Source: Hyaloperonospora brassicae
Lineage: Eukaryota > Oomycota > Peronosporomycetes > Peronosporales > Peronosporaceae
Length of the DNA stretch: 64,000 nt
Assembly: GCA_947650285.1 (NCBI GenBank)
Contig: CANTFL010000151.1
Coordinates: 140,540-204,539 of the forward strand
Reading direction: 5' to 3'
Shown here piece after piece: positions 54,137 through 64,000 of the stretch (positions are counted from its first letter, which is position 1; the number at the start of each line of letters is the position of its first letter). A program made the translations under genes and the position numbers. The notes beneath the pieces were generated by a model that saw only the letters and a program-made list of their open reading frames with translations, did not search any database and was not told the DNA's origin.

Positions 54137-55182
54137 CCTCCAGTTCTTCTTACAGGTGGACGATTACTGCGCTCAGCACCCCGAGGTCCTGAGCGGGGTA
54201 TACTGTATTCATATGCGTAGTGTCCCAGTTTATGAAAGCGATGGCATCTCACCGATCGCTTGTCATTCGCAGGGCGAGGTTTCTCGCCCTCGACATTACA
54301 TTGGTCCATTGGCTCTGGACCTCCGACCGCTTATCGTCTCTGCGGACGAAAGGGGTTCAGCGTAGTGTGAGCCTGTCTCACACTAAAGTCTTCCTGCTCC
54401 GCAGCGAAGATTGCTTCCGAGAGCGTCTTTAGCTCTCCGCGGAACAGGTGGTCCGTGACGCGACCATCGTACAGCCCTTGAATGAATATTGTGATCAACA
54501 AAATTCACTCACATGGTTCACTACCATGCAGCTTGCAAGGTAGCGTACATGCTGAGCGTAAACGTCAACCTTACGCTTACCCTGTTTGATTCCGAGGAGT
54601 TCCGATAATGTCCTTAACTCTGCCCTGGGAGGCTCAAACTTCTCGCTGATCAGGGTATTGAAGATTTTCCAACGACCCAAACACGTTCGGGTTGTGCAAC
54701 GTGAGATTCAGGGCCCAATTCCTGGCGTCCCCTGCCAAGTACGACTGAGCGAATGCAACTTACATTCGCTCATCGTCGATGCGACGGGCCTCGATGGCAT
54801 CGTCGACTTCGACGAACCATCTTAACAGGGAGTCGTACTCGACTCCGTGATACTTGGAGACCTCTAGTTTTAGAGACCCCGGTCGACGCTCTCGTGTCGA
54901 CTGCGCGGACTGAGACAGTCTCAGTTCTTCATTTTGCTGGTGATCTTGTTGTTGCAACAAGGTCACCTGCGCTCGCGACTCATAAAGTTCTCGTTGCAAG
55001 AACTTGCTAATGACGAAATGCTGCTGGTCTCTATCCCTTGTGGATAGAATGGCCCAGATAGCTTCTTCGCCGACGGCCGAGCTCATTCGTTCGATCGCAC
55101 TCCATTCGATATCGCTCAAATGGGAGTAGCTTTCACGGGTTCTGTAATATCTGTCGCCTTCGACTTCGTCCAACAAGTTCAT
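54137..55182 (-). pseudogene. Gypsy A copy 1R: gag
   Basis: ATG at 55,180-55,182 opens MNLLDEVEGDRYYRTRESYS, continuing to EVSKYHGVEYDSLLRWFVEV (140 residues to 54,760). After a frameshift the capsid end is at 54,495-54,680 (FEPPRAELRTLSELLGIKQG). The knuckle region (54,240-54,360) is decayed. The gag frame regained near 54,088 carries the A AAA AAT heptamer. Confidence 0.85.
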
Positions 55183-55232
55183 GTTGGGCGATGCGAGTGT
55201 GGTCCTTAGACGGACTACAAAGTGCTACCAGG

Positions 55233-55675
55233 CGTAACGGGGCACCGACGACTACGTACTGGTTTACCAGTACGGATTTTACTATCACTGACTGTAGTGA
55301 TAGTCAGTGCCCAGATAGGTGTAGAACTACACAGAGGAAGGTAGAACGACTAAGGTAAAAGACTCTAGTCGTAGGAAAAGTAAAACTGTTATTAATATAA
55401 TTAAGTCCTACAACTCTTGTATCTCTGTTTGTCCTGACTTAATTATACTAATATAATTAAATGCATGGTAGCGTCTACCCACCACCCATTGCGCGCGTCT
55501 GGCAGCGATTGGTGGGTTGATATCATCACGATATCAACCAATGAGTAGACCCTTCGGTCATCTTCAACAATATCATCATACTATGTGATATTGTTGAAAG
55601 AATATTTCAACGTAATATTCCTAATTGTGGTTTTATCCTTAGTGACAATATCATGTAATGGGCTCCCCCGTTACA
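55233..55675 (-). repeat. 5' LTR of Gypsy A copy 1R
   Basis: 443 bp from CGTAACGGGG (T to C at the terminal base) to CCCCGTTACA on the plus strand. It differs from the 3' LTR at about half a dozen positions by eye. Confidence 0.9.
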
Positions 55676-56111
55676 TGGATCAATACAAGGTAGCGTGCGC
55701 CCGACGTCACGTACACGTGGTGTGAGGAAGCGCGACTAAGACAATACAGAACCCGAAAGCTCTGTCTTGAGGGAAAAGTAGAACTGTTATTTCATATAGT
55801 TATGTTTCATGCTAAATTATGTTTCGTCTTAATCTAGCTATGTTAAACCACTATCTCCTATGTCGATCTTCTGTCCACCACCCATTGCGCGCGTCTAGCA
55901 GCGATTGGTGGTTAGTTTGGTTGATGTGCACGGCACATCAAGCAAGAAGTGAAGCAAGAAGTAAAGCACCCACGAATATTACTCTTGGGGGTAATATTCC
56001 GACAACCTCACTCTTCTCGGGTGATGCAAATTGAACATTATCAAAAATAGATAATATTCAAAAACTGATACCTTTGTATCAATTTTTGTGGAACGGGCTA
56101 TCCCGTTACAA
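55676..56111 (-). repeat. Solo LTR remnant of a third LTR type
   Basis: It ends GAACGGGCTATCCCGTTACA and shares the ACGTACACGTGG, GAGGAAGCG, AAAAGTAGAACTGTTAT and CCACCCATTGCGCGCGTCT blocks with family A LTRs, but the rest differs. The expected TGTAACGG end on the left is missing where copy 1R abuts it. Confidence 0.75.
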
Positions 56112-56658
56112 TCGTATCATTTGGTTTGCCGTTGCACATGTGCGAGATGCCCTAGACAATTCAGACACTTGACAAGAGTGCAAATTTAACTTTGTCAAAG
56201 CTGAATGTATGAGGGGCAATCTATATGTACACAGAAGAGACTATCGTGACATGTGCACAATGATCTACCACGCCGCTTGTCCTTCGACACTAAACGAAAC
56301 GGAGCGTTTCACTATTGACTAAACTCGATTGCTGCTTATACGCCGTCCGGGTGCCCCCCCTGATGCTTACCCAAAGCACCGACTGCTCTATCAATCCCCA
56401 TCGAGTCAAATCCCGCAATAACCAACCCAAGGTCGTAAACTTGATGTGAGACACACCAGCCTCACTGGTATCACTCGGGAACCCTGGTACCACCGAGAAA
56501 GGCCTCTCGGAAAAGCATGACCCCCAGCAACGAATTCTTTGGGCTATCCGGACTGGCACCTACCCGGTTTACCCGGCAGAAACGCCTGTCGCGTGGTACG
56601 ACAGCCACGAACGGTAAGAGATGGAGGAGTAGGAGTTTCATGATCGTCTATTTACAAG
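56112..56658. other. Presumed LINE 3' UTR
   Basis: About 0.5 kb between the end of ORF2 and the solo LTR. No domain or repeat is recognised; a short tandem or poly-A tail was not found. Confidence 0.45.
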
Positions 56659-57600
56659 TTAAGATGTGCAAGATGTCTGAAAAGTCCTGAACCAGGATAT
56701 GAGCGCCGGGACGGTTAGCTCATCGTGGCTGATAGTAAGAGAAGCCTGGCGACCTGTGGGAACTTGGCTGAGAATGTCCAGACAGGCGTGAAGACGCGCC
56801 CCTCGGACCGCTGTAGCTGCGGACCGATGTTCTCGCATAGCAATTGCTTTCAACTGCCGCAGACCGCTTCGCCAGAATGCAAGTGCACTTTGAGCCGGAG
56901 AAATTGTCTTCCCTCGAAAGATTACCGCGTTGCTCTCCACCCAAAGATGCACCTGGCACAAGGAGCATAACACAAACCAGATCCGACGGTATTCGTCTGC
57001 CGCTGCCGTGTGATCATCTCCAAAACGATCAATTAAGAGCTGCAGCAAACGCGGTGGAAGCGGAGGCGCCCGTCGATGGGCGAAATACCGAAAATGACTC
57101 GACACAGCGGATTCTTGAACCCCCTCACCAGACCAATGACAGAGCAATAGGCTCCAGCAGGCCATCGCAGTTGAACAATCCCAATATATATGAGTGACAG
57201 TCTCTTTGCGCCCCCTGCAGTGCTCGAGTTTCCAGCAACTGGGATCATCAGAGCGGCCGGCATGATATAAATTGAGCTGATTGGTTGCGATCCGGTAAGC
57301 CGTCCACACCTGGTACTCCGTAAGACTGTCCGCGTGCCGCCAAATTTGAGCGGGTCTTTGATCCGCGACCGCTGAAAGCCACCGCTCCGACCGAGTCTGG
57401 AGTTCAAAGCTATTTAGCCAGTGCTGCAGCGCAGGGCGAAGCTGACGTTTATGATGGTGAAAAGCCTGGCGTAAAAACGATGACGACACCCGATGATTGT
57501 GTACTCGATCCGGCACGCTCCAAGGCAGCCGATGAATGGCCGGATGGGCTAGAAAGACGAGTCCCCGTTTGAGTTGGTGAAGCCAGTCAGCTGCCTCCCG
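56659..57600 (-). pseudogene. LINE ORF2 C-terminal domain
   Basis: In frame with the RT segment and separated from it only by a TAG (57,601-57,603). It includes a zinc-binding box CWKLEHCRGRKETVTHIYWD followed by a Cys (C-x5-C-...-H-x4-C), as found at the C-terminus of APE-type LINE ORF2 proteins. A Leu-rich segment (PPRLLQLLIDRFGDD, FVLCSLCQVHLWVESNAVIF) follows. It stops at 56,659. The domain is thought to bind element RNA during target-primed reverse transcription. Confidence 0.75.
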
Positions 57601-59826
57601 CTAGGTGCATAAGTCTGGCGGGTCGCCGTGCAAAAACCATAGGAGACCATCGACCCCTTTCGAAAGACGAACGGTCTGCGCCGGCGAAGAAGTGGAGCCT
57701 GGCACTGTACCGATTATAGACGTGGCGGAAACCCGAGCCCACTGATACTGTTGTTGAAATGGTGGTGGCTGACGCAAGAGCAGAGTCGGTTCTGTCAGTG
57801 CCGCCCCGATAGCAGTGTTCGGCGATGCGAGCAAAATTAAAGTCGCCCACCGACGTAATTTAGGGTGCATATGGCTTTGAGCACCGTCACCAAGAGACGG
57901 AATGGTAAATGAAAATTTATGCGGTCCTGTGCGCCGAATACAGATATCACGAATCCGGCACGTACGTATGCGAGCGAATTGTGAGCTCCTTAGAGGCTTG
58001 CCACGAGTAGTCAAAATCCAAGGATTGTCATTCCAGTAAATGTGACACCAAAAGCTAGTGATGGCGTGCTCTCTGTGATCGTCGGCCACAGGCGCATCTG
58101 GGAAACCACAGTGATAAGAAAGAACCCAATCTGAGCCTTCCCACCAACTGCGTGCCCCAGCCACAAGCCTATCATTATGATCCGCGATCCGAGCCCGCAC
58201 CCCAAGAACTTGGTCTGAGGTGGGAGAGAGGAGCCGATCAAGATCGTGCTCTAGGTGGTGCCGTGAAGGCCGCAACCCGAGCGGTCGGGCATCTGCTTGG
58301 GTAGAGTTCAGTGCTGGTATCAAGGCGGACACAAACCGCGCCCCACGAAACAAGTAATTGCGCCAAGCTTGAAAGTACACGTCGTCTCCCTGTAGAAGCC
58401 ATTTCAACGCCAACTTTGTCCGTTGGGATTTCATGGCCACCTCGAAGGAGATGAGGCCCACCCCACCCGCTGGCTTCGGTGTGACTAGTAGTGCCGGATT
58501 GATTTTGTGCCGGCAGACCTCGGATTCAGATGCGTGCTGCCATAGAAAGCGTTTGTAAAGCTGATCCAGATCTGTGTGTGCCCAGCGAGGCATGTCAAAG
58601 ACAGCCGACGTGAACAGGACCGATGGGAGAACGATGGCGTTGAGGATAATTACCCGATGCTGCACACTGGTCGCCACCGTGGTAGCCGTGAGAAGCCGTC
58701 GGCGGACCCGACGAAGGCGAATCGCCCAATTCGGCTGGACCAGATCCCCAGTCCCGACCTCATACCCTAAGTATCGGACGGTATCATGAGCAGGCACCAC
58801 AGATATGCCCTGGTAATTCTGAAGACGAATAGACGTGTTCAAAAAAATGAGTTTGCTTTTTGCTGGTTGGACGTGGAGGCCGGATAGCTGCCCAAAGCGC
58901 TGTACGAGTCTGAGCGCAGGCTCTAGTTGACCGGCCGTCTCAAGGAAAATAGTCGATTCATCGACAAAAGCCGAAAAGATATGCGTCTCACCTACCGCTC
59001 CAGGCACGGAAAGCCCGCTAAGCCCCGGGTGCTGATGTATGGCCAATCCGAGCAATTCCACCACGATCAAAAATAGTAACGGAGCCAGAGGGCAACCTTG
59101 ACGAATGCCGGATTCGATAGGCATAGGCTCGGATTGATCTCCATTAACCGAGAACCGTGCTGTCGTTCCTGTGTGCATACGCTTTATGAGCTGGACAAAT
59201 GGTTCATCAAAGTTGAACAGTCGGAGAGCTTCGTATAAAAACTCTCTGTCCACTGTGTCGTAAGCTTTGCGAAAATCCAACAGCATAATTACCCGGCTGG
59301 AGCAGGCAGAGAGATCAGCCTCGTCTCTGGAGGTCGAGAGGTGGGAAAGCATCATTGTGACCAATTTGAGCATGTGCCTGCCTCGAACAAATCCTTGTTG
59401 CGAGTCCCCAATCAAGAGCGGCAGAAGCCTCTGTAGGCGCGTCGCTAACACCTTCGCGAAAATTTTGTAGCTGGTCTGGAGCAACGAGATGGGGCGGTAA
59501 TCTAGCGCATCCGCTGAATCCCCCTTCTTGCGCAATGGTATCACTAGAGCTTCCAGAAAAGACGGTGGCATGTGTTCTCCGTGAAGAATCTCGTTGCTCA
59601 CCACCACTAGAGCTGGTACTAATAAAGACGACGTGTCTTTGTAAAAGTCATTATTCAGACCATCAGGACCAGCATATTTATGGCGACTGAGGTCCGATAT
59701 AGCTTGTAGGACGTCCCCTTCAGAGAAATCCGCCATTAAGGCGTGATTGGCGGAATAGGATAGACGACGCTCAGCAGGTATCGTGGCAAAAGCGTGAATC
59801 CTCCTCCGTAGATCTGGTACTGACAC
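57601..59826 (-). pseudogene. LINE ORF2 reverse transcriptase domain
   Basis: 741 residues open. RT blocks in order: KYAGPDGLNNDFYKDTSSLL, PLRKKGDSADALDYRPISLL, DSQQGFVRGRHMLK, VIMLLDFRKAYDTVDREFLY (motif A Asp), GIRQGCPLAPLLFLIVVELL, IFSAFVDESTIFLETAGQL (motif C), TVRYLGYEVG. Motif C, normally F/Y-x-D-D, is FVDE, so the second metal-binding Asp is Glu. A frameshift near 59,825 separates the domain from the upstream endonuclease. Confidence 0.9.
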
Positions 59827-61325
59827 CGTTCGATGAACGCACCCGAGAATAGGTGACCACTCCGAGAAAATTTCGCAGCCACGCTCATATAGCGATCAAA
59901 AGCGGATCCGTATAATTTGTCAATGCGAGATACGGTTTGATCGCGCTCCCAGTCGGCGACGCGCTTAAAAGACCACCTCAGGCGGGCGGCAGTGCGCTCA
60001 AGGCCCTGCCCAATCCGTAATAGATGATCTTGACGCAGTTCTTCAACGTTATCAGCTATCCATTGAGGTCGAGTAAGAAATTGACGCCGGTTGCGCTGCA
60101 ACAATTTAAATTTGAAACGATACCGCCGTTGCTGCGCGCGTTTGCGGACCCGTCGGATGCACTCGATACATGTGATTGTAGTCGCGTCCCAGTGTAGAAC
60201 GGATGCTGTCCGCCCTACGTCCAACATGACCATCTCATCTAAAAGTTCAGAGACGACCCGGTCGGGCTGACCGGCCTGAATAGGGTAGGAGACGGTCCGG
60301 CGTCTAGTGTGGTGAAGCGGACGCCTCTGAACTCTAAGCTGAAGCTCCACTTCTTGATGGTCAGAAGCACACGGCGGCGGACGGACTGCAACCCAGCAAA
60401 CCTTTGCAGCCCAACTTTGATGCAAGTAGAAGCGATCAATCCGACTGGCTGTCTCCCCCGCCCAGTAGGTAAAGTGATCCACAGGACTGTCCGCATCCTC
60501 ATCGTCTGCGTGGGTGCGAAGCACCCTGGCGTTAGCCCAAGAATGTTAATCTAGCAACGCTTCCAGCGCCGGACACTCCGGTCGACTAGAACGATGAAGC
60601 CCCAGGCGATCGAGCAGAGGACTTTGCACACAATTAAAATCGCCTACAACCAACGAACTCGCACTTGGTAAATTCCATCGGGACAGATCAGCAAAGAACT
60701 GTTCGTGGGCAGGCCTAAGCGAAGGGGCATATACGTTCAGGAGAATCAGGCCATCAATAATAATGGATAGAGACCTCGTATTCCAGAGTTCCGGGTTCCA
60801 CGCCGTTGCTTTTTGTGCTGACTCAGGTGTAAGTAAGATCGCTACTCCTCCTGCCCGTGCGGAGCCTGTAATCCAGTACGATAAAGGCGGGTGATCAGTA
60901 GCTCGATGTTTCCCCCACAATGTAGCCCACTGTAAGTTTAGCGCTCGAGCTTCTTCGGAGTCCGAGACGTGAGTTTCTTGAATGCACCACGCTACAGGGC
61001 GGTCACGAAGCGGCCGACTGCGCCAAGCAGACATCCAGCTGGAGCGCACCCTGTGAGTAAATCCACGCACGTTTTGAGTAACAAATTTGGTGCTAATTGC
61101 TCCCGACGAACGATTAGACACTTCATCTACCCGGAGACGAGACCACTCCGAAAGTAAAGCATTCCTCCCAAACGCGTCTGCTCCCTGGAGATCAGCTCCG
61201 CGTAAATGCCCAGCTAGGTCCAACTGAAAGCTGCCCTTAGTACAAAAGCAACTGCTGAGCTCCAGCCGGAGTGATAGCGTCAGCAAAAAAACGGACAACA
61301 GCGCCCCAATTCGCTTCTTGAGCAT
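59736..61325 (-). pseudogene. LINE ORF2 apurinic-type endonuclease domain
   Basis: 60,546-61,325 carries KFVTQNVRGFTHRV (Asn), CIQETHVSDSEEA (catalytic Glu), ITGSARAGGVAILL and SLVVGDFNCVQSPLLDRLG (GDFN). A single TAA (60,546-60,548) then interrupts. The same frame resumes with HSWANARVLRTHADDEDADS, DRFYLHQSW and PPCASDHQEVELQL (terminal SDH motif), then a basic linker. The domain would nick target DNA to prime reverse transcription. The ORF overlaps the end of ORF1 by 89 bp in another frame. Confidence 0.88.
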
Positions 61326-64000
61326 CGGTGGGATACACGGCCGATTTATATTGCGGGTTTTTTCGGATCAGCTGCAAGTGCCGACGTAGCAACCCCGAAG
61401 GGGAATCACCGTCGCTGTGGCTATCAGTTAAAGCTGTGATCTCCGCGTCGAATAAAAGAGCACAAACAAGATGCTGACTGAACCGATCCTTATTGCGCGG
61501 GTCGCACAGCTTTAAAATGTCGTCGGCAGCGTGGTTGAGCTCCCGTAATCGGGACCAGTCGTCCCCCGAGTCTAGTAGAGTGGGTAAGTGGGGTAGCTTA
61601 GATCGATACGTAATGCTTCCAATCCATTGATCAAGCCAAACATGGATCGGATGATCTAGGACCCGGCCGCGATATGATTGAAGCCCAACCAGGAGGCACT
61701 CCTGACGCCACCCAGTGGTCCAATGGACCAGGACTTGGACATCAAGACTGTCCAGGAGATCACCCGTAAAGTCAAAACGTCGCACATATTGAAGTAAAAG
61801 TAGGGGATCGTGTGCTGCCGTGGCAATCCAACTTGAAGTTGAGCCGTGAGCCTGAGGAAAAGGGGTAGTTGCGGATGGCGGCCATGCTGCACCTAGAGCG
61901 TGCCAGATCGAAGGCCAGTCTTCCCTGTCGATACGACTGTCGGACAGCGGAGCTTGGATCGATTCGTCGACATCCTCCATGTCAGTTGCGTTAAGGATAT
62001 CGGCTATGTGCTTCTGACGGACGAGAGGCGCCTCCGACGTTAGATCCTCCGAACTCGAGTCAAGTCCACGCTTGCGCGGCTGCACAGTCGAGATTTGATT
62101 AGTGCTCGCTAGTACAGACCCAAGAACAACAAGTTGGTTGGATCCGGCGACGGGAGATATGTCAGCAAGAAGGTCCTCTCGGACAACTATTGCTCGCTCG
62201 GTGCTCCAAGCAGCCTCCCCTGAACGTGGGGAAAGCTCTGTGCCGGGTGAGGTGCTAAACGGGGTGCCCCGGCTCGAGGCCTGTTGCCCGAAAGAATCCG
62301 ACGAAGGGGCCAAGGTGGCTGAAACCCCAGCCAATTCAGGAAGTGCCAGTCCAGGCGTTGAACGGAGCATTGCTGAGTAGTGCCGACCAGAAAACCGTAA
62401 AACCAGCGGAGGACTGACCGTGTGTACTGCCTTGGCCGCTTGTAACTCGGCGATGCTTTCGGCCAAGGTCAGCTGATATTCCCGGACTGTCTCGACGGTC
62501 CGGTTATTCTGCGTGACGACGGCCGCGCTAAACTTCCGGCAGCCGTGTACGTGCCCACTCGTCTCTCCAACATGAAAAACAAAAATAGTCCGTTGCAGAA
62601 ACATGGTCGCCATACCCAAGATATCGCTTCCACCCCAGTCCGGCACGCCAATGATTGAAGTGCGATCCGAGGGTGTACTAGAAAAATCAAACAAATACCA
62701 CCTGAATTGGTTGGATGATTCCTTTCGTGTCATATGCGACCAGCCCCGCTCGACATTGTGGAGAGTCTGGACTCTCCCTTCATGACAATAGTTGTCTTCT
62801 AAATGGAGAAGGCCTGCCAACGCTACCCCTCGTTTGATAGAAGCCGTCATGCGTTCTAGGTCCGTACTGCCCCCCGTCAAGTCCGCGTCGGCAAAAGCCT
62901 GCGCCACTGCCATAGCCATACAGTTACCGGTAGCCGGGGTGACTGCTTCTCTTAACCCCAAGATACGCCCTAGGCTGCGTATATCGGTCGGGTCTATCAA
63001 CGGCCGTGGTTCCAGAGACAGCGGACATTTCGCCCCCGCTCCGAGGGTGCTGGCTAGACTCGAGCATTTGGCGCGTTCTTGACCCTTCAATGTCATCAAC
63101 ACGGGCGTAGACTGCAAGGCCGCTGTACCTCTGGCCAAGGCCTGCTTTCGCCGAGACGCTTCCGCTGGGGTCCAGCTAGCCTGTACTGGATGCTGGGGCT
63201 GCACCGCGGTGGCGGGTAAGGTCTGCTCGGGGTGTCTACTCTCTCCGGAGCTCGGGTCGTCATCCGTATCCAGTACCGAGAAACGTCCGGATGAGACGGG
63301 GACAAATGCCTCACCAGATACCGACGGAGTTCCTGGAGTCTTCGTACCTCGCATGGGCTTCGTAATCCATGGCTGACCCGTAACCGGTAAAGGAGCCGGC
63401 TGAGGAAGCGTTGATGAACGAGAGGAAGGGGTATAGATTGAACCAGTCCCCGCCGGCTCCTCTCGGACGGAATCGTGACACTCGGTATGAGAAAACGAGG
63501 TTACACCGTGGGGAGTAACAGCGGCTTGGGCTGCAGCGGCCTCCGACTCTTGTACTAAAAGCCGCTCCCCCGCCATGCGACGCATCTCAACGACGCTGCT
63601 AAACGGCTTAGCGAGATCCTCGACATTTTGCAGGTCCAGCTCCATTACTTCCAAACCTCTAGGGCCGCGTAACTGGGCGTCGGTGTACCCACACCTAGCC
63701 GCTGTGTGGCCCAGATCCCCACATTGCAGGCATTGTAGCCGACGACTCACCGTAGGATGGCGAATAATTATCGGAGTCCCAAACCACAATATCCGCACAA
63801 TACCTTGAAGGAATGTAGGGCACCCGGCCAGCTGAAAGGTAACCTTCCATGTAGTCGAAGTACGCGACATGGGGCAGTACGTGTCGAGGTCTTCAAACTC
63901 AAAAAGAGTCGGGATCTTGGACTTAAGGTATGCCGCAACTCGCCCAATCTCATTGAATCTGGTCAAGTTGTGCAGAAGAATGGTGTACTCAGCCCTTTGC
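61237..64000 (-). CDS. LINE ORF1 with CCHC knuckle and OTU-like peptidase domain (partial)
   Basis: Open from the window edge to 61,237, so the N-terminus is missing. Counting from position 63,966: an RRM-like N-part (FEFEDLDTYCPMSRTSTTWK, hydrophobic strands), then CLQCGDLGHTAARC (CX2CX4HX4C; C79, C82, H87, C92), a Pro/Ser-rich stretch (150-300), and at about 335-540 an OTU cysteine-peptidase-like domain: TGNCMAMAVAQAF (C349), VPDWGGSDILGMATMF (DWGG at 443-446), FVFHVG, and FSGRHYSAML (H529). ORF1 of LINEs binds element RNA. OTU domains occur in some non-LTR elements, with unproven function. No stop disrupts it. Confidence 0.8.
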   Translation of the reverse strand, partial: QRAEYTILLHNLTRFNEIGRVAAYLKSKIPTLFEFEDLDTYCPMSRTSTTWKVTFQLAGCPTFLQGIVRILWFGTPIIIRHPTVSRRLQCLQCGDLGHTAARCGYTDAQLRGPRGLEVMELDLQNVEDLAKPFSSVVEMRRMAGERLLVQESEAAAAQAAVTPHGVTSFSHTECHDSVREEPAGTGSIYTPSSRSSTLPQPAPLPVTGQPWITKPMRGTKTPGTPSVSGEAFVPVSSGRFSVLDTDDDPSSGESRHPEQTLPATAVQPQHPVQASWTPAEASRRKQALARGTAALQSTPVLMTLKGQERAKCSSLASTLGAGAKCPLSLEPRPLIDPTDIRSLGRILGLREAVTPATGNCMAMAVAQAFADADLTGGSTDLERMTASIKRGVALAGLLHLEDNYCHEGRVQTLHNVERGWSHMTRKESSNQFRWYLFDFSSTPSDRTSIIGVPDWGGSDILGMATMFLQRTIFVFHVGETSGHVHGCRKFSAAVVTQNNRTVETVREYQLTLAESIAELQAAKAVHTVSPPLVLRFSGRHYSAMLRSTPGLALPELAGVSATLAPSSDSFGQQASSRGTPFSTSPGTELSPRSGEAAWSTERAIVVREDLLADISPVAGSNQLVVLGSVLASTNQISTVQPRKRGLDSSSEDLTSEAPLVRQKHIADILNATDMEDVDESIQAPLSDSRIDREDWPSIWHALGAAWPPSATTPFPQAHGSTSSWIATAAHDPLLLLQYVRRFDFTGDLLDSLDVQVLVHWTTGWRQECLLVGLQSYRGRVLDHPIHVWLDQWIGSITYRSKLPHLPTLLDSGDDWSRLRELNHAADDILKLCDPRNKDRFSQHLVCALLFDAEITALTDSHSDGDSPSGLLRRHLQLIRKNPQYKSAVYPTDAQEANWGAVVRFFADAITPAGAQQLLLY

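Larger units (their letters stand above)
47945..55675 (-). mobile_element. Ty3/Gypsy family A, copy 1R (complete structure)
   Basis: 5' LTR 55,233-55,675 and 3' LTR 47,945-48,387, both 443 bp and nearly identical, so the element is young by LTR criteria. Between them lie gag, protease, RT, RNase H, integrase, chromodomain and an antisense ORF. The outer 5-mers GAAAG and TGGAT do not match, so a simple insertion is not supported. The primer-binding site TGGTAGCACTTTG is at about 55,219-55,231. Frameshifts and stops occur in gag, protease and after YFDD-like RT sequence. Confidence 0.95.
56112..64000 (-). mobile_element. LINE (APE-type non-LTR retrotransposon), runs past the window
   Basis: ORF1 (61,237 to beyond 64,000) overlaps ORF2 (56,659-61,325), followed by about 0.5 kb of presumed 3' UTR (56,112-56,658) without a gene. 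ORF2 carries only two in-frame stops and one frameshift, so the copy is fairly recent. It is the relative of the relics at 6.6-9.0 and 45.5-47.9 kb. No LTRs and no clear poly-A tail at the 56.1-kb side. Confidence 0.85.

Noticed and set aside
1..64000. Endogenous envelope gene making a family an errantivirus-like element
   Set aside because: The region between pol and the 3' LTR holds only antisense frames; no signal peptide, transmembrane segment or glycoprotein-like reading in the sense direction.

Overview
This 64 kb window is eukaryotic, transposon-dense DNA, most likely from a plant-associated oomycete (Peronosporales type). The pointers are a secreted NLP (necrosis- and ethylene-inducing-like) effector gene with an oomycete-style initiator just upstream, chromodomain Ty3/Gypsy retrotransposons, a CENP-B/pogo-like transposase with a 58-bp intron, and a non-LTR retrotransposon of the LINE type. 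I see no bacterial operons, CRISPR arrays, rRNA or tRNA. The only apparently intact cellular gene is the NLP gene at 35,744-36,544 (minus strand).

Layout, left to right. 1-6,561: Gypsy family A, copy 1L, its gag fragment (1-791) inverted relative to its pol. 6,562-9,020: decayed LINE relic containing an LTR fragment. 9,021-16,596: Gypsy family B, copy 2L (minus). 16,597-17,551: no gene recognised. 17,552-18,184 and 33,862-34,622: the two halves of one pogo-like transposase gene, split by Gypsy A copy 4 (18,185-33,861, minus, TSD CACTC on both sides). Copy 4 is itself split by Gypsy B copy 3 (23,051-30,743, plus, TSD CCTGT on both sides). 35,744-36,544: NLP gene. 37,426-45,484: Gypsy B copy 2R (plus), whose 5' LTR carries an inserted solo LTR. 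45,485-47,944: second LINE relic. 47,945-55,675: Gypsy A copy 1R (minus). 55,676-56,111: solo LTR remnant. 56,112-64,000: a long, only lightly damaged LINE (minus) that runs off the window.

The blocks 792 to about 15,620 and about 38,880 to 53,727 are near-identical and inverted: a large inverted duplication with roughly 15-kb arms that shares the same nested elements, junctions and stop codons, around a unique spacer holding the pogo gene, the nested Gypsy pair and the NLP gene.

The Gypsy elements follow the order gag (CCHC knuckle), protease, RT, RNase H, integrase, chromodomain. Points beyond routine annotation are: textbook -1 frameshift signals at the gag/pol overlap (A AAA AAT with a perfect 10-bp stem in family A; G GGA AAA in family B); an antisense ORF between pol and the 3' LTR conserved among copies of each family; an unusual density of short perfect hairpins throughout family A; patchwork RT sequence shared by copies 2L, 2R and 3; and an OTU-like peptidase domain in the LINE ORF1. 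Percent identities were judged by eye; no alignment or database search was run.
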